Assembly: GCF_032854445.1 (NCBI RefSeq)
Contig: NC_088301.1
Location: 47,117,116-47,181,115, forward strand
Length of the DNA stretch: 64,000 nt
Source of the DNA: Liolophura sinensis
Taxonomy: Eukaryota; Mollusca; Polyplacophora; Chitonida; Chitonidae
Direction: 5' to 3'
The position numbers were made by a program, and so were the translations under genes. Position 1 is the first letter of the stretch; the number at the start of each line of letters is the position of its first letter. A model generated the notes under the pieces. That model was not told where the DNA came from. It was given only the letters and a program-made list of their open reading frames with translations, and did no database searches. Below, piece by piece: positions 26,070 through 38,100 of this stretch.

Positions 26070-27211
26070 GTAAGTTTTTGGGTTTTTTTTTTTTTTAGTG
26101 CAGTGTGTTTTCTTTTTTACATAGCAGTTGTTAGATTTTTTTATGATTGGAATACTTCAATCCTTAACAGTGTATGACAACTCAGTTAACTGAGGGTGAA
26201 CTAGAATTCATAACGCAAATCTGCACTGACTGTGCCTAGGGGAACAGGAGAAATACATGTAGGTGAGGTGGAATGTAAAATTTTCAGGTGACTGATTGGT
26301 TACATTTCTTTTCACTGTGTAAGCTGTCAATGGGTCATTGTGTCAGATGTTGTAAGACGTTATTGATCTATAGAAACCTGTATTCTGGCTCATTTTCACA
26401 ACACAGAAGAGCCAGAAGATTACAGATTTATCTATTTTTTTTTATTTCTTCTTTCTTTTTGACACATTATACATACATATTAAGTTATATGTGTATAATT
26501 TCATTTCAACTTCATGTGGCATGCTTACATTCAGTTTCAATTTTTTTTATTACAGGGTTTGTTAAAATTTTTTGCACTGGCGTTTTCATTGTGTTTATAT
26601 TATAAAAAATTGTTATTTTTGTCAAAAATAGTAACCTATGGTCAAATCAATTCATAAGAATGCTTAGACCTCAAAGGCATCTTTGTTGACACTAGCTTGA
26701 GAAAACACTTATAAAGTTCTCCAGTACTACATATACATTCTTGTATGAGCACTGGGACAAATGCGCTGCTATAGTACTCTTCTATATTGGCTTAATTTCA
26801 TGATTCAGTTATACAACCTGATTCTTCTGATATTATGCGTGCATCTATTCTAACTAGATGTTGGTTGTTATAAAGTTAATGATGTTGACTGATTCAATGA
26901 TGCCTGTTGTCTGGAGCACATGTTTTGTTGTGTATTGTATTTATTTACTGTTTGCCATGGAAACAGTCCATGATATCTTGCTAACGTGCTTTAGCTGCAG
27001 TAGAGTAATGTTGCCGCACCCAGAGATAATCAATATACCAGCTAGCATGATTTTGCACGGCTATAAAGATCGGTATCTCGTCATACTGAATGATGTAGCC
27101 TACACGTACCCATGAATACCGATATTGATGTATCTTTGGTAATGACAGGAAATCTAAACGCCTATCACAGCTTGGGCTGTTTTAGATGTATCAGTGTTCA
27201 TGTATCTCTCT

Positions 27212-27375
27212 GTATATATATAAATATACCGAGTGAACCTTTATTACGAGCAGCCAGCAACAAACTGCATGTGCTGAGATTGGGTGAGGACATCAGTAGA
27301 GACAACACTGTGCTGTCCTCGGCACACGTGTCTTTGCAAAGATGCTGGAAAGGCATACCTTAAAGCATGTGGTAA
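27212..27375 (+). promoter_or_regulatory. Possible TATA promoter and non-coding first exon
   Basis: TATATATATAAATA at about 27213-27226 is followed 25-30 bases on by a GC-richer stretch and a donor-like CATGTG|GTAAGA at 27366-27374. This is 4.7 kb upstream of the first coding exon of the large gene. The layout fits an alternative first exon, but TATA-like strings are common in such AT-rich sequence. Confidence 0.2.
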
Positions 27376-27654
27376 GAATTATGAGAGTTATGTTCGTACT
27401 CAGGTGATGATTACTCGCATAGGTTATTATACATACAGCATTATGTAGCAACATGGTGGAGCTGTAGGGCTGGTTCGTGTGTGATGTTGGTATAGATTAA
27501 ATGTAGGACACACAGACATTGGTTTCTAACTGAGGAATTGATCCTGGAATATTTGTGGTCATGTAGGAATTAAATTTATACTGTGCCAATAGCTGATTGA
27601 TTCGATAGGTTTGAACATGTGGAGTCCACATGTTTCATTTGTTTGTGTTAGAGA

Positions 27655-27880
27655 AGTGCTGTACCCTTTCATATATAAAAGAGCAACTTTAAGTGCAGTT
27701 TATGCACACTTTATATTTGATTTTTAGGAGACAAAAATTGATTGAATTGGCCAATTCAGAGCTTCTTAAAATTTATAATTTTATCAGTCAGCGCCAAATA
27801 ATGTCTTCATAGTATGCTTAAATAAACACCTTGCAAATAGGCAAAAACATCGAAGAATTACCGTAAAATAAAAAGCTTTG
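27655..27880 (+). repeat. MITE-like family A
   Basis: Runs from CCCTTTCATATATAAAAGAG to AAGAATTACCGTAAAATAAA. The internal TTATGCACACTTTATATTTG and AAATAAACACCTTGCAAATA match the copy at 56262. The ends form weak inverted repeats (AACCTTTTC type). Confidence 0.65.
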
Positions 27881-28447
27881 CCTTGTTATACATGAAAATG
27901 AATTATAGGCGATGAAGAACATTATAGAGGTGATTGTGGTTGGGAAATAATTAAATATCTAAAAACTGTCCCTGTGTTTTTCATGATTCCCTTGACATTC
28001 TTTTCTGTGGATACATGAATTGTCCAGTTGTAATTAAAAGTAATTGACCTAGAATTTGGCCTAAAAAAGAACATTTTTGAAAAGAATAAATGTCATATTG
28101 TATTAGTGAACCTTACATTTTCCAGTAGGATATCATCCAACTTTCCAATTCCAAAACAAATAACATAACCTTAGTTATTTTAGAACAGGTGTGCAATCAG
28201 GTCAAAGTGGTCAGACATGTTTTTTCTTTTTTCATATCTGTAAATGAACCTTTAAACTGGAATTCTTACAAAGCCATGAGATATGCTGTGTTAGAGAAAC
28301 TGAAAGCATGATGTTACTTCACCCATACCTGGGTCCGTACACAAATGGCTAAAAGGCAAACAAATTTCATATGAGATCAGTGTGGGATTAAGTCTAATTT
28401 TTTTTGGTCATAGCCTATAAGGCAACCTATCCCATTCAACAAAAATT

Positions 28448-28664
28448 GGGGGCCTCCATGGCCTGGATAAGCATGCTAGAGCAACACAGTGACCCAAGAG
28501 CCTTTCACCAATGTGTTAGCTGTATGTTCAAGCTTGTGCTGGTTTCCTCTCGGCACATCAGCGTAAACTGTGGATGGTTGTGGATTTCCTCTGCGCTGTG
28601 CCCGGTTTCATCCCACCATAATGCTGGGCGCCATTTAAAACACCAATCAAATAAATAAATCTAC
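28448..28664 (+). mobile_element. SINE family 1, diverged near-complete copy
   Basis: Degenerate head (GCATGCTAGAGCAACACAGTG), recognisable body (GGATGGTTGTGGATTTCCTC, CCCACCATAATGCTGG) and tail AAAACACCAATCAAATAAATAAAT. Confidence 0.85.
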
Positions 28665-28734
28665 AAGAAATATTATTGAGAGTGGAATTACGTTGTGCAG
28701 ATATTTTGCCACAATAATTTTTTTTAATCCTTAG

Positions 28735-28965
28735 AGTTTTTAGAGACTCTAATTCCTCAGCATTTTCACACATAATGATTTGGAAAAGCAGTTTTCAGCA
28801 TAATTTTAAATTCGATTTTGGAGACAGACTACATTAGTTTGGTTGGCCAGGGCCTCACAAAAAGTATAAAATTATGAGTGTACATCAGAATAATGCCCCC
28901 AGAATATGCTTGAGGTAGCATCTTGCAAACACGCAAAAAGGTTGCAGAATTAGAGTAAGCTAAAT
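28735..28965 (+). repeat. MITE-like family A
   Basis: Contains TTCGATTTTGGAGACAGACT, ACATTAGTTTGGTTGGCCAG and CATCTTGCAAACACGCAAAA, shared with the copies at 45760 and 56262. Confidence 0.65.
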
Positions 28966-29869
28966 CTCATCTTAATATCCCTGTTCACTCAGCTCTTTAA
29001 GATTATCAGCGCTGCACTGCTTCTCCATCTATAGTCACAGGATCAGCAAAACCCATTGGCAAGGATTTCATTGGCTCACATCTCAGACAAGTGTATTGTT
29101 TACTTTGTATATAGTTATGTTGTACTTAAGTTGTATTTAAGCACCATTGAAGGTGTACTTCAGATTGATACATGTATAAACACTTTCCACAGGATATATT
29201 ATATCTAAATTTAGCAGCTGGGCTCCTGGGTTTGAGTTCATTGGATCACTTACAGGTAATCAATTAACCAGTGCACCAATTGCTTTCATTTAGCACACAC
29301 TACTTGTCAGGTATTGGCTATGCTCCCTATCCAGGGTGTGGAGATCAAAGTGATCAAGTACCTCTCAGGGTCAACTGTAATTTATTACAATGCAAGTCAA
29401 TTAAATGCCTTTCAGCTGATTAAGCAGATAAAGCTTTTGAGTTTCTCAGGGGAAAAAATGTCCACAGTTTGATTCGTAAGCAGATTAAAACTGTAAATTG
29501 AACTTTGTTTATTAGGCAATATGTGACTGTGTTGACTTTTTCAAAGTGATTTCCCTACATGAATGGAATGTTGATTGTTTCCCATACTAAATTGTGATTT
29601 ATTTTGAAATGTTCAAAAGGGTTTTAAATTATTGAGTGATTTATGGTCTTTTGCCATGTGAACATGCTGTTCCGTTAGCTGTCCTTTTCAATAAGCTTGG
29701 TGTCTGAATTATTTAATAGTTTTAGTATATTTGAATAATTAGTGAGACCCTTTTGTGCTTTGGTACTCGGCGGGGGTGGGGGGGGGGGGCATTGGCCTTT
29801 ACCCTGTTACATGTACTAAATGGGCTGACTAATGCTGTTTATATCAAGATATTAAACCAGGTAATGCTC

Positions 29870-30066
29870 TACAAACTTTGTAATACAATTCATATAGTGT
29901 AATATAATAAATTTGTTGCAATTAAATTACATTACAATAATATGCTATAGTTCAAGTTATGTATTATGACACAATTACTGTACTGTAATACAATTAATAT
30001 ATTGTAATGCAATTGTTATACAATTCTGAATTGTAAAACAATCGCTATATTGTAATACAATAATGT
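29870..30066. repeat. Degenerate AT-rich repeat block
   Basis: About 200 bases built from variants of TGTAATACAATTAATATA, partly in both orientations because the unit is near-palindromic. Confidence 0.6.
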
Positions 30067-32041
30067 GTTTCACCTTAGTATTTTTCTTTTAAGTTAATTT
30101 CATAGCATTGGTCATATTGCTTTGGACCTATTTCTCTTAATATTTTGTTTTTAGTTGAGGTGGAAAATCATTGAGGTATCATGAGATGAAACTTTAATTT
30201 TTGATTCTTGAAACAAAGTAATGCTATCCCTGTAAAACTTGAAATATCTTAGAATTTGTAGCATGTGAAACCTTATTGGTTTCCATTGACCTAGATCTGA
30301 ATTACAAAGATTACTATCTGCCTTTATTACATGTACCTAATTGAGGACCATATCTCGAGTCTCGTTGGTTTGAGAAAGCGGTTTGGCACCCAAACTGTTG
30401 GGCTTCCTTGTCTGTATACAGTGATCTAGTCAGGAGGCACATAGCTGTGTTTATGGTGTCTCTTGAATGAAACCCAAATGCATGCATGTAAAGCAGTCAT
30501 GCATGCATGCATGGTCGATCTGCAGGGCGTAAGTTAACATCTTACCTCAAAGTTATTGACCCTCAGTAAGTGCCTGTCAAAAGACGAATCAGTTATACCA
30601 ACTGTAGCGTTTGGCGATGGGCTATTTGATATTTGGGCTTTAATTTGTTTAGACATGCCAAAACAGAATGAGCACCATGTAAAGTGTCTTTCATTTGGCC
30701 ATCTCAGCTGGATCTATTTGGTCTGTTTTCTTGTAGGCACTGTGTGTCAGGGTAGACCTGACCTCAGAAGTGACACATGCAGGTACAATACCTGTAATTT
30801 CACTCACCTTGGGTGGTAATCAGATTACAGGTGAGCAAGCTTTTTAATAAAGCGCTCATTGATTTTTCCTCTGACTTTGCATTCGCTGGGGGAATTTTCA
30901 ATGGCTACATGCCAAGGCAACCAAAAGGTAGTTGTGAAAGGATTGATGAATGTCACACTTGTAAATACCTTTGGCAGTAAATGTTGTGGCTTACCTTTAT
31001 TGCAGTGAAAATTCCCATTAAGTATAAAAGAGGTTAATTTAGATATTATGTGATTTACTTTTTTTTTATATTCTTTTGAAAACAAATATATGTACAGTTA
31101 AAACAAATACAGAAAACGGAGAAATATAATGATGAGTAGCATGATATGGGCCTGTTTTAATTATTTTATTATTTTACACTTTGCTACACTTTTCAGATTG
31201 ACTTGATTTAGCAGTGTTTAATATTCACAGTATTGAATCTAACTGTGTAATGATTTGGATGCCACAGAGGACATGGTAGAGTTATCTGATGTAAAGCAAG
31301 CAAGTACACGTAAATTAGTAAGAGACCTAAGCTTTAATCCATGAATGAGTTGATCTGTTTGCCTGATTTTGAGAGTTCTATATTCGTTTTAGGTGTTTGG
31401 AGGTTTGTTTGGAAGGCAGGATCTTACCAGAAATATGTAACTTGCAGTATGAGTCCTTTTTGCCTCTGTGGGTTACATTTTTTCTGTCATTTAGAAACAC
31501 TTGAACATAAAAACATAAAGCAAGAGATTAGATTTGTCAAGTATTACTTAGCAGAGGACTGAAATTCATGTGAGTGAAAGTGATTAGTTTGGGAGGATTT
31601 GGGGAGGTAGTTTATTTTTTCCATTTTCCTACCACAGTAGACTCTGGATGAATAGCAGGGCAGGTTAAATTTTTAATATGTACGTTTGTATGAAAATAGG
31701 TGCTAATGAGACTGTCATTTCTGGCATGTGCAGGTACATGTCTATGCTTAACCCCCAAGAGGTTGGTATGACCCTATGCCATGGACTGTTCATAATTTAT
31801 GGGCAGTTTTTGAAAGATTTGATCTGTTCAAGGTGCCACTTTGCTAAGATTTGTTAACTAAATTCAGGCTGAACTGTTTAACACCTTATACCCCATGCGG
31901 TCTTTGTTAAGTACTCAGAGGTTGCATTCTTGTCTTTGTGTTTACACAAAGCCAGATTTTGCCCATGGATAAAAGAACATGGTCAGAGGCAGGCATTAAT
32001 GGTCCCATTGGGAAGTCCTAATGCCAGGTAGACTTAGCAGC

Positions 32042-32125
32042 ATGGCTGATATGAATGACCCACCCCCCACCGTTGCCAAGCGATGGCCTGTAAACAGCCG
32101 TGCCAGTGGTGGTAGCATGGCTAAG
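32042..32125 (+). CDS. Exon 1 of the giant gene (start codon)
   Basis: Encodes 28 residues beginning [16 protein letters not shown], with dense coding character in one frame. It ends at AAG|GTCTAG, a weak donor, but that is the only donor whose phase (0) joins cleanly to the next exon; without splicing the frame stops two codons later. A possible acceptor (TTAGCAG) ends one base before the ATG, so a non-coding first exon probably lies upstream. Confidence 0.65.
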
Positions 32126-35100
32126 GTCTAGGCCGTATCTATATGCTTTTCAACCTGACTGTCCATGTACCTGTGCGGTAAATACATGTAAATATGTACT
32201 GTACAACAGGTGTAATCGTAATGTGAGGAAAACCTGCAGTCTACCTGAGCATTAAGCATGTGAGTTGTCCCAATAGTTTCTGCCTATTGTCAGGCGTAAT
32301 ACACTTTGTAACACAGTTTTCAGCTGTCTCTAGAATGTCCCATCTAAGTGTACTAATATGGGATGCTGTTGATTACATTTACTTTGAAAGTTAAATTAAC
32401 AAACTGACCAGTTGCTGGTCTGGCACCTTTAATCAATATTATTACCATTCTTCTAATAACATGATATTGTATTATTCTTACCTGTAACAATTTTTTTACA
32501 GGTAAGAGATTTATGAATAAATACGCTGTTATGTGATCTGTGGATATCACACATATATATTCATAGATCTGACTAGTTTATCTTTTCCCCGAACCCAACT
32601 GTATTGAGCAGATGCAGAATGTCATCTTTGTGTGTATATGGGTAACTTATCAGTGATCTGATATTAGGAGTTAAATTTGTTTTCAAGACTTAACAGTGAG
32701 CTTTTAATGAACATTCTGATTTCAATGTATCTGTAATGGCTGTGTTCATATCCAAGTATTGTAAACTTCATAAGTTAAATGATGTATCATTGACTATTTT
32801 TCTTGACCCATTTTACATCAAAGGAATGAGGTTGATGAAACACCTTAGCCCATACCATCCGACCCTACTCTGTTTCCAGACTCTGAATTGTTAGATATGT
32901 ATACATGTATGTAGACCTCTGTATCACTGTAATGTGTTGCTGCTCAGGTTAGCCTGTCTGAGTTGTCTCTATCATTACTAGTTTACTATCCTTCCCACTT
33001 GTCTATGACAATTGTTAAGTTTTCCCACATTATATTAAAAGCTTCTTTTAGACTTAACAAATTTATTAATTATTTGATTGGTTTTGATGCATTTATAATG
33101 CGTTAACGTTATGCAAATTATATGAAGTTTTTGTGTTTCCAAAGACCAGTGTAGTATTGTAACGAGAGCGGCTTTCCAGTGCTTCATATTTGTATTCTAC
33201 TAGTATACGCACTGTAAAGCTGCCCCCGTTACAGTATGACCTGTTGTACCTGGCTTGGTTCTCGCATTTAATTTAAAAGCAGACTAATTTTAAGTATTTG
33301 TTTGTGAATGTTTCAAACGCTAAGTGTCCTTTGGAGTATGATGATTACTGGCCTTATTAGCAACTTTTTATACTTTTGTGACAGGTGGTAGAAGTATTAA
33401 ATCTTATGTATTGTTTTAAAATATACCAAATAAGTAATCAGATGTAGTCTTATATAGTTACATGTATAATGTTGATTCCAATTTGCATATATTTGTTTGC
33501 AGGAAAACGACACGAGATACCGTAAGACAGTAACATTCAAAGAAGAGTTCAGGATGGGGTCTGGTGCCTCTAGGGAGGAGGATGTTATCCGAGAGAATGG
33601 GGTAGCCCAGAGTCCGGCTGTCTCAGGCCAAAGGGTGCCTCCAATGACACCATCCACCAGCATGCAGGGCTACGCAGCCACACACCCCAGTCATAACAGG
33701 CCCGCCTCGCAGATAAGCCGTCAGCTCTCAAAGTCATCCTTTGCTCGCTCAGATGGTGGTCAGTCTTCCAGACCTATCCTTCAACGCAAAAATACAGTCT
33801 CCAAGTTTATAGGTAACTTGTTATAGGTCTCTGCATTATTTCTATTGTACATGCCTGGTATGCAGTACGTAGGTTTTGAGTAAAGTCCGTACAGCAGCAG
33901 AGTGGCATCCTATTACAAAATGTTGTTGTGGCACAATGGGGCTATTTGCCTGTCTTCTGACACAGCAGTATTCTTGTTTAGATAATACTGTAGACAGACT
34001 ATCTTATTTTTGCAATATCTGACACCCAAACCAACCCAAGGACATAGCTCAAAAGACCAATCTAAGCCTCTTCAATTTGTTTTCTATATTCTATACCCAC
34101 CCAATATGCCCAACGTGCCCATTATTAAAGTTGATTGACTGACTGATAGCCTGATGTATGGAAAGTGACCTGAAGAAATGTGTCATCCAAATGCTCTGGT
34201 TTCCATGGGATACAGTATGTTCTTAGTAAACATATGTTCAAAACTGTTTTCTAATCTACTTTCTAAGAAAGATAGATGTAGGTGCTGTTATTTCTACACA
34301 TACAGGATCTTTAAAGGTGTACAATTCTCTTGTTTCCACCAGGTGAAATGAATGGCAGTGAGAGTAAGAAAACTATTCATTATCTTCATGGTTTTCAGTG
34401 TTCTATGATCATTAATTATGTATGTGCACCTGTTCTCACATCTCTTAAGTCATGTTAATGTAACTCTGAAAAAGGCATATACTCAAAACACACCTGATGC
34501 GTAAAGGTAACATCTATGAAAAAAAATTATTCCTGGGCAAGTGTTTCTGTTTTGCATTTTGGTGTTAAAGATAAAGACTTCTTTTTGGAAATGCCAACAT
34601 GTACATAACTTTTCAGCAAAAAATATAGTTCCATGTACATTGAACTTACATGTTATTATGTGGCTGTAAAGGAAAAGAAGTGGTTGATTCCTTGGGCTTG
34701 AAGGGTCATATGGAAGACATTTTCATGAATGTCTTGAGCAGAGCAGAATAATGCAGTCCATTCATTATTACCATTTTATTCAAATCTTGGTGGTGTTGGT
34801 TCTCATGTCAAATGTTCTGTCGTATGGTTTTGAAATGTTTTTGGTGTCCCAGGATATTTGTGAAATAGTTTGTTTTATGGTTTTGATATGTTTTGGTGTC
34901 CCAGGGTATTTGAGAACTGTTTTGTCGTATGGTTTTGTAATTTTTTGTTGTCCCAGCATATACAAAATATTCCTTGGGATAGTGTGACACATCAGTATAC
35001 TGTGTCAAGTGGAACATTGTGTCCTGTGTCTTTGAAATGGCATTGGAGTGAGACAGTCTCTTATTTATTTGAGTATACAGTAATAAATTTACATACACAA

Positions 35101-38100
35101 TGTGCTAATACATGTATGTTGAACAAGATGCTGTGTGGAAATGAAACCATGGCAGAAAAATGTGACTTCTTTTTTTTTTTCTAGGCACCTTTTCATTGAT
35201 GTGATTTTCAGATTTAGTTAACTGCAGGGTGTCTGTCCTCAAATACTAAAAACTTTGCAACCTTAAGTTAAGTTAGACACTGTCTACTTTCTTAGTTTCA
35301 TGCTGAGTAAGGTTGTAAACTATATGTACCATGCTCTATTTTATTTTATTTTTATTATTATTATTTTGTGATCTAAACTTGTTAAACTTTGAATCAGATA
35401 TACTGAACTATGAGATTGATTTTAGTGTAACTTATTACTTCAGAAGATGGCACCCTTATCAGGGGAATGTAATAGCCATTTTGGCCTCGTGCTTTACAGT
35501 GTTATTGTGATAACTAGCGATAAATGGCTGAATATCGTTCATTCGGTTTTTAATAGACCTGCTATGATAGCCATTAATTTTCACCAAAGTAATTTTTCAC
35601 CTAAGTGTTGTATATTACAAATGTTGTCATGTTGTATTTAACAAATGCTCTTTCTGTGTATATTTATTATGTCTTATTTGTGTTGAGTGATTAGACTTTT
35701 TAGTATACATGTATTATGTTTTAGGTGCTCTTCAATAAGTTTTGGGGGAATTATCAATTGAAGACACACTCTGATTTTAACTGCTTAGTCATCACTCTTT
35801 CTGACCTATTTAGTTATCAATGCATAAGTCATTTCAGTATTTGATGAAAACAATTTTGTAACTGCATAATTTTAGGTAAGTTTTATTGTGGTAAACTGGC
35901 AAATGCATATTTGGTATTTATAAATTTTATTTAAAAAAAGAAAGTGGAGACTTTGATGGAAGATGTCAGGTGATAAACATTATGATTCTTTATATTGCTA
36001 ATACTTTATCTAGCAAAGCACTAATTGGTTCTTCATCGGTGGAAGGCAGGAAAAAAATTTAGAACATAGGGGTGTTAAAATGTTATATACATGTGTGTGT
36101 GCTAACACTCTTATTTTTCCCTTTTGCAGAAGGCTACGAACAGGCTGAAGTGTTTGTTTCCAAATCAGGATTTTCTATGCAAAATATACAAATTATGGAA
36201 GGCCAGGTAGGTTATATAATAGTGTTCAAAAACAATTCTAGAACAGGAGGATAAAAATATGTAAGCATCTTTTCATTTTGTGTTTACAGGCTTTATAACG
36301 TAGGAATATTATATTGCACACGTTGTCCAACTTATATACTCTAAAATCTTCAAACTTCTCCTTTTCTAGTGGAATTAAAGCATGCAATTATTATGAAATT
36401 GATGCAAAAGATGATTTGTTTGTGTCACTAAGATGCAAACTTCATAAAACTGTGCAGTTTATTTCTCTACACCATAATGCTGAACACCATCTTATAAGTG
36501 AAACATTCTTGAGTATGGCGTAAAACACCAATCGGATAAATAAATAAAAATGATCTCTCTACACCCTGTATTTAACTTGGAATGTTTCAAATATATTTGT
36601 CACTGTGGTGGATGAAAAGATTGAAGAATTACGGTGGTCTTGTGTTATTATTTTTCAGTTATGAATTTGTTTAAATTTTTTTAAAGTGATCATGTTGTTA
36701 CATTCATATTTATGTGTAGAGTTCATCCAGAGACAGTGATGTATTAAGATACCTGTATCTTTGTTTTAGACGATCAAGTTCAGGTGGGACACCGAAGATA
36801 ATACCTCATTAAACATCATTCAGGTAACTTTTCCTCTGCCTTCACACTTGACAGAAAGTGGTACTGTACCTCTTTTTGAAACCCAGATGTAAATATAGGC
36901 TAATTTTATGTTTATTTTACCTAAAGTTGTTATCCTAGGTTTTGTGCATTTGTGGTGTACATCCCTTTTAAAGACATACAAAGTCCTTTTAAAAGTTTAA
37001 CAATGATGTACTCATGTGTAGCTTTGTAAGTGCTACACAAAAAAGGTGACAAAAAAAGCATGATTTCCAAGTTTATGTGAAGCAATCTTCTACACACAAG
37101 AAAACTAAAAAAATGTTGTACATTTGCTGCTGGTACAACAGCTGAATGTTTTTTTTGACTGACTGTGATTTTTCCACTGTTGTTGTTGCAGGTTGTTCAT
37201 GATGGGGAGAAATTACGCCCAGTCATAGGAGGCTATGGCTGCTCCCAATCACAAGCAGATGGTCTGTTTGAACAACAGTTTAACCTGGAGGGAGATTACA
37301 AATTTGCCATGTGAGTGTCTTTTAATTTCATGAAGAAATTGACAAACATACTTATGTATTTGGTTGGTGTTTAATGCTGTATTTAAAACATTTTCACCTG
37401 AGTGATAGCTGTCAGGTTTTTTTAATCTGAAGTAACCGCCAATCTTCACAACATACTTGACATATTGTAAGAAACTTAAAGTGCCGCTGATGTAGTAAAT
37501 GTTTTATAGCAAACTGGTACTCTAAGTTTTATATGACATTGGTCACTCTGTAATTCTTTCTCATTAATACACATAGATGATTGGTTTAACTAGCCTATAT
37601 TGAGTTAAAACATTTAAATATGTAGATTGTTTGGAATTATTTTTTCCTTGTCCCATTTAACAGTAAAATTAATGAAAGAATGTTATGATATGGTGAAAAC
37701 TGTGAATTCTTGAAAATTTGCTCAAAAAAACCTCAGCAATTCTAAAAAACAATTTCAGTCTGACTTCAACTTTTGCAAAAATCTTTACATGTTTATATTT
37801 AAATATTACAGATCTGGCATTCGCTCCACCCCTCTGACTGTTTTGGTACGACCTAGAGTTGACCTTCAGGCTGAAGTCACAGATTATGGTTTCAGCCCCA
37901 AAGTTATAAACATCGACAAAGGTCACACAGTAAAGTGGTCATGGGTCCAGTGTAGTGTACCTCACTCTGTGCAGGAAGTCACATACGATATTTGTAAAGG
38001 GGGATTCGTCAAACCATCAAACGCAAATTCAAAGTAAGTCTCTCTGGTAAATTTTATGTGTGGGAGATTTTAATTTTTTATTCATTATTTTATTATTTTT

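Larger units (their letters stand above)
27881..32041. other. Intergenic or 5' intron stretch without supported exons
   Basis: It contains a SINE (28448), a MITE-like copy (28735), a degenerate TGTAATACAATT-rich block (29870) and a poly-G run (about 29768). I found no exon here with compatible phase to the large gene. If the first exon of that gene lies upstream, this is part of its first intron. Confidence 0.45.

Noticed and set aside
27112-27363. 83-codon plus frame
   Set aside because: No domain and no phase-compatible junction; treated only as a possible untranslated first exon region.
29870-30066. CRISPR-like or regular satellite array
   Set aside because: Units are irregular, near-palindromic and AT-rich with no spacer pattern; this is animal DNA.
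30750-30795. Possible 46-base exon (TTGTAG acceptor, TGCAG|GTACAA donor) in front of the giant gene
   Set aside because: No frame joins it to 32042 or 33503 without a stop.
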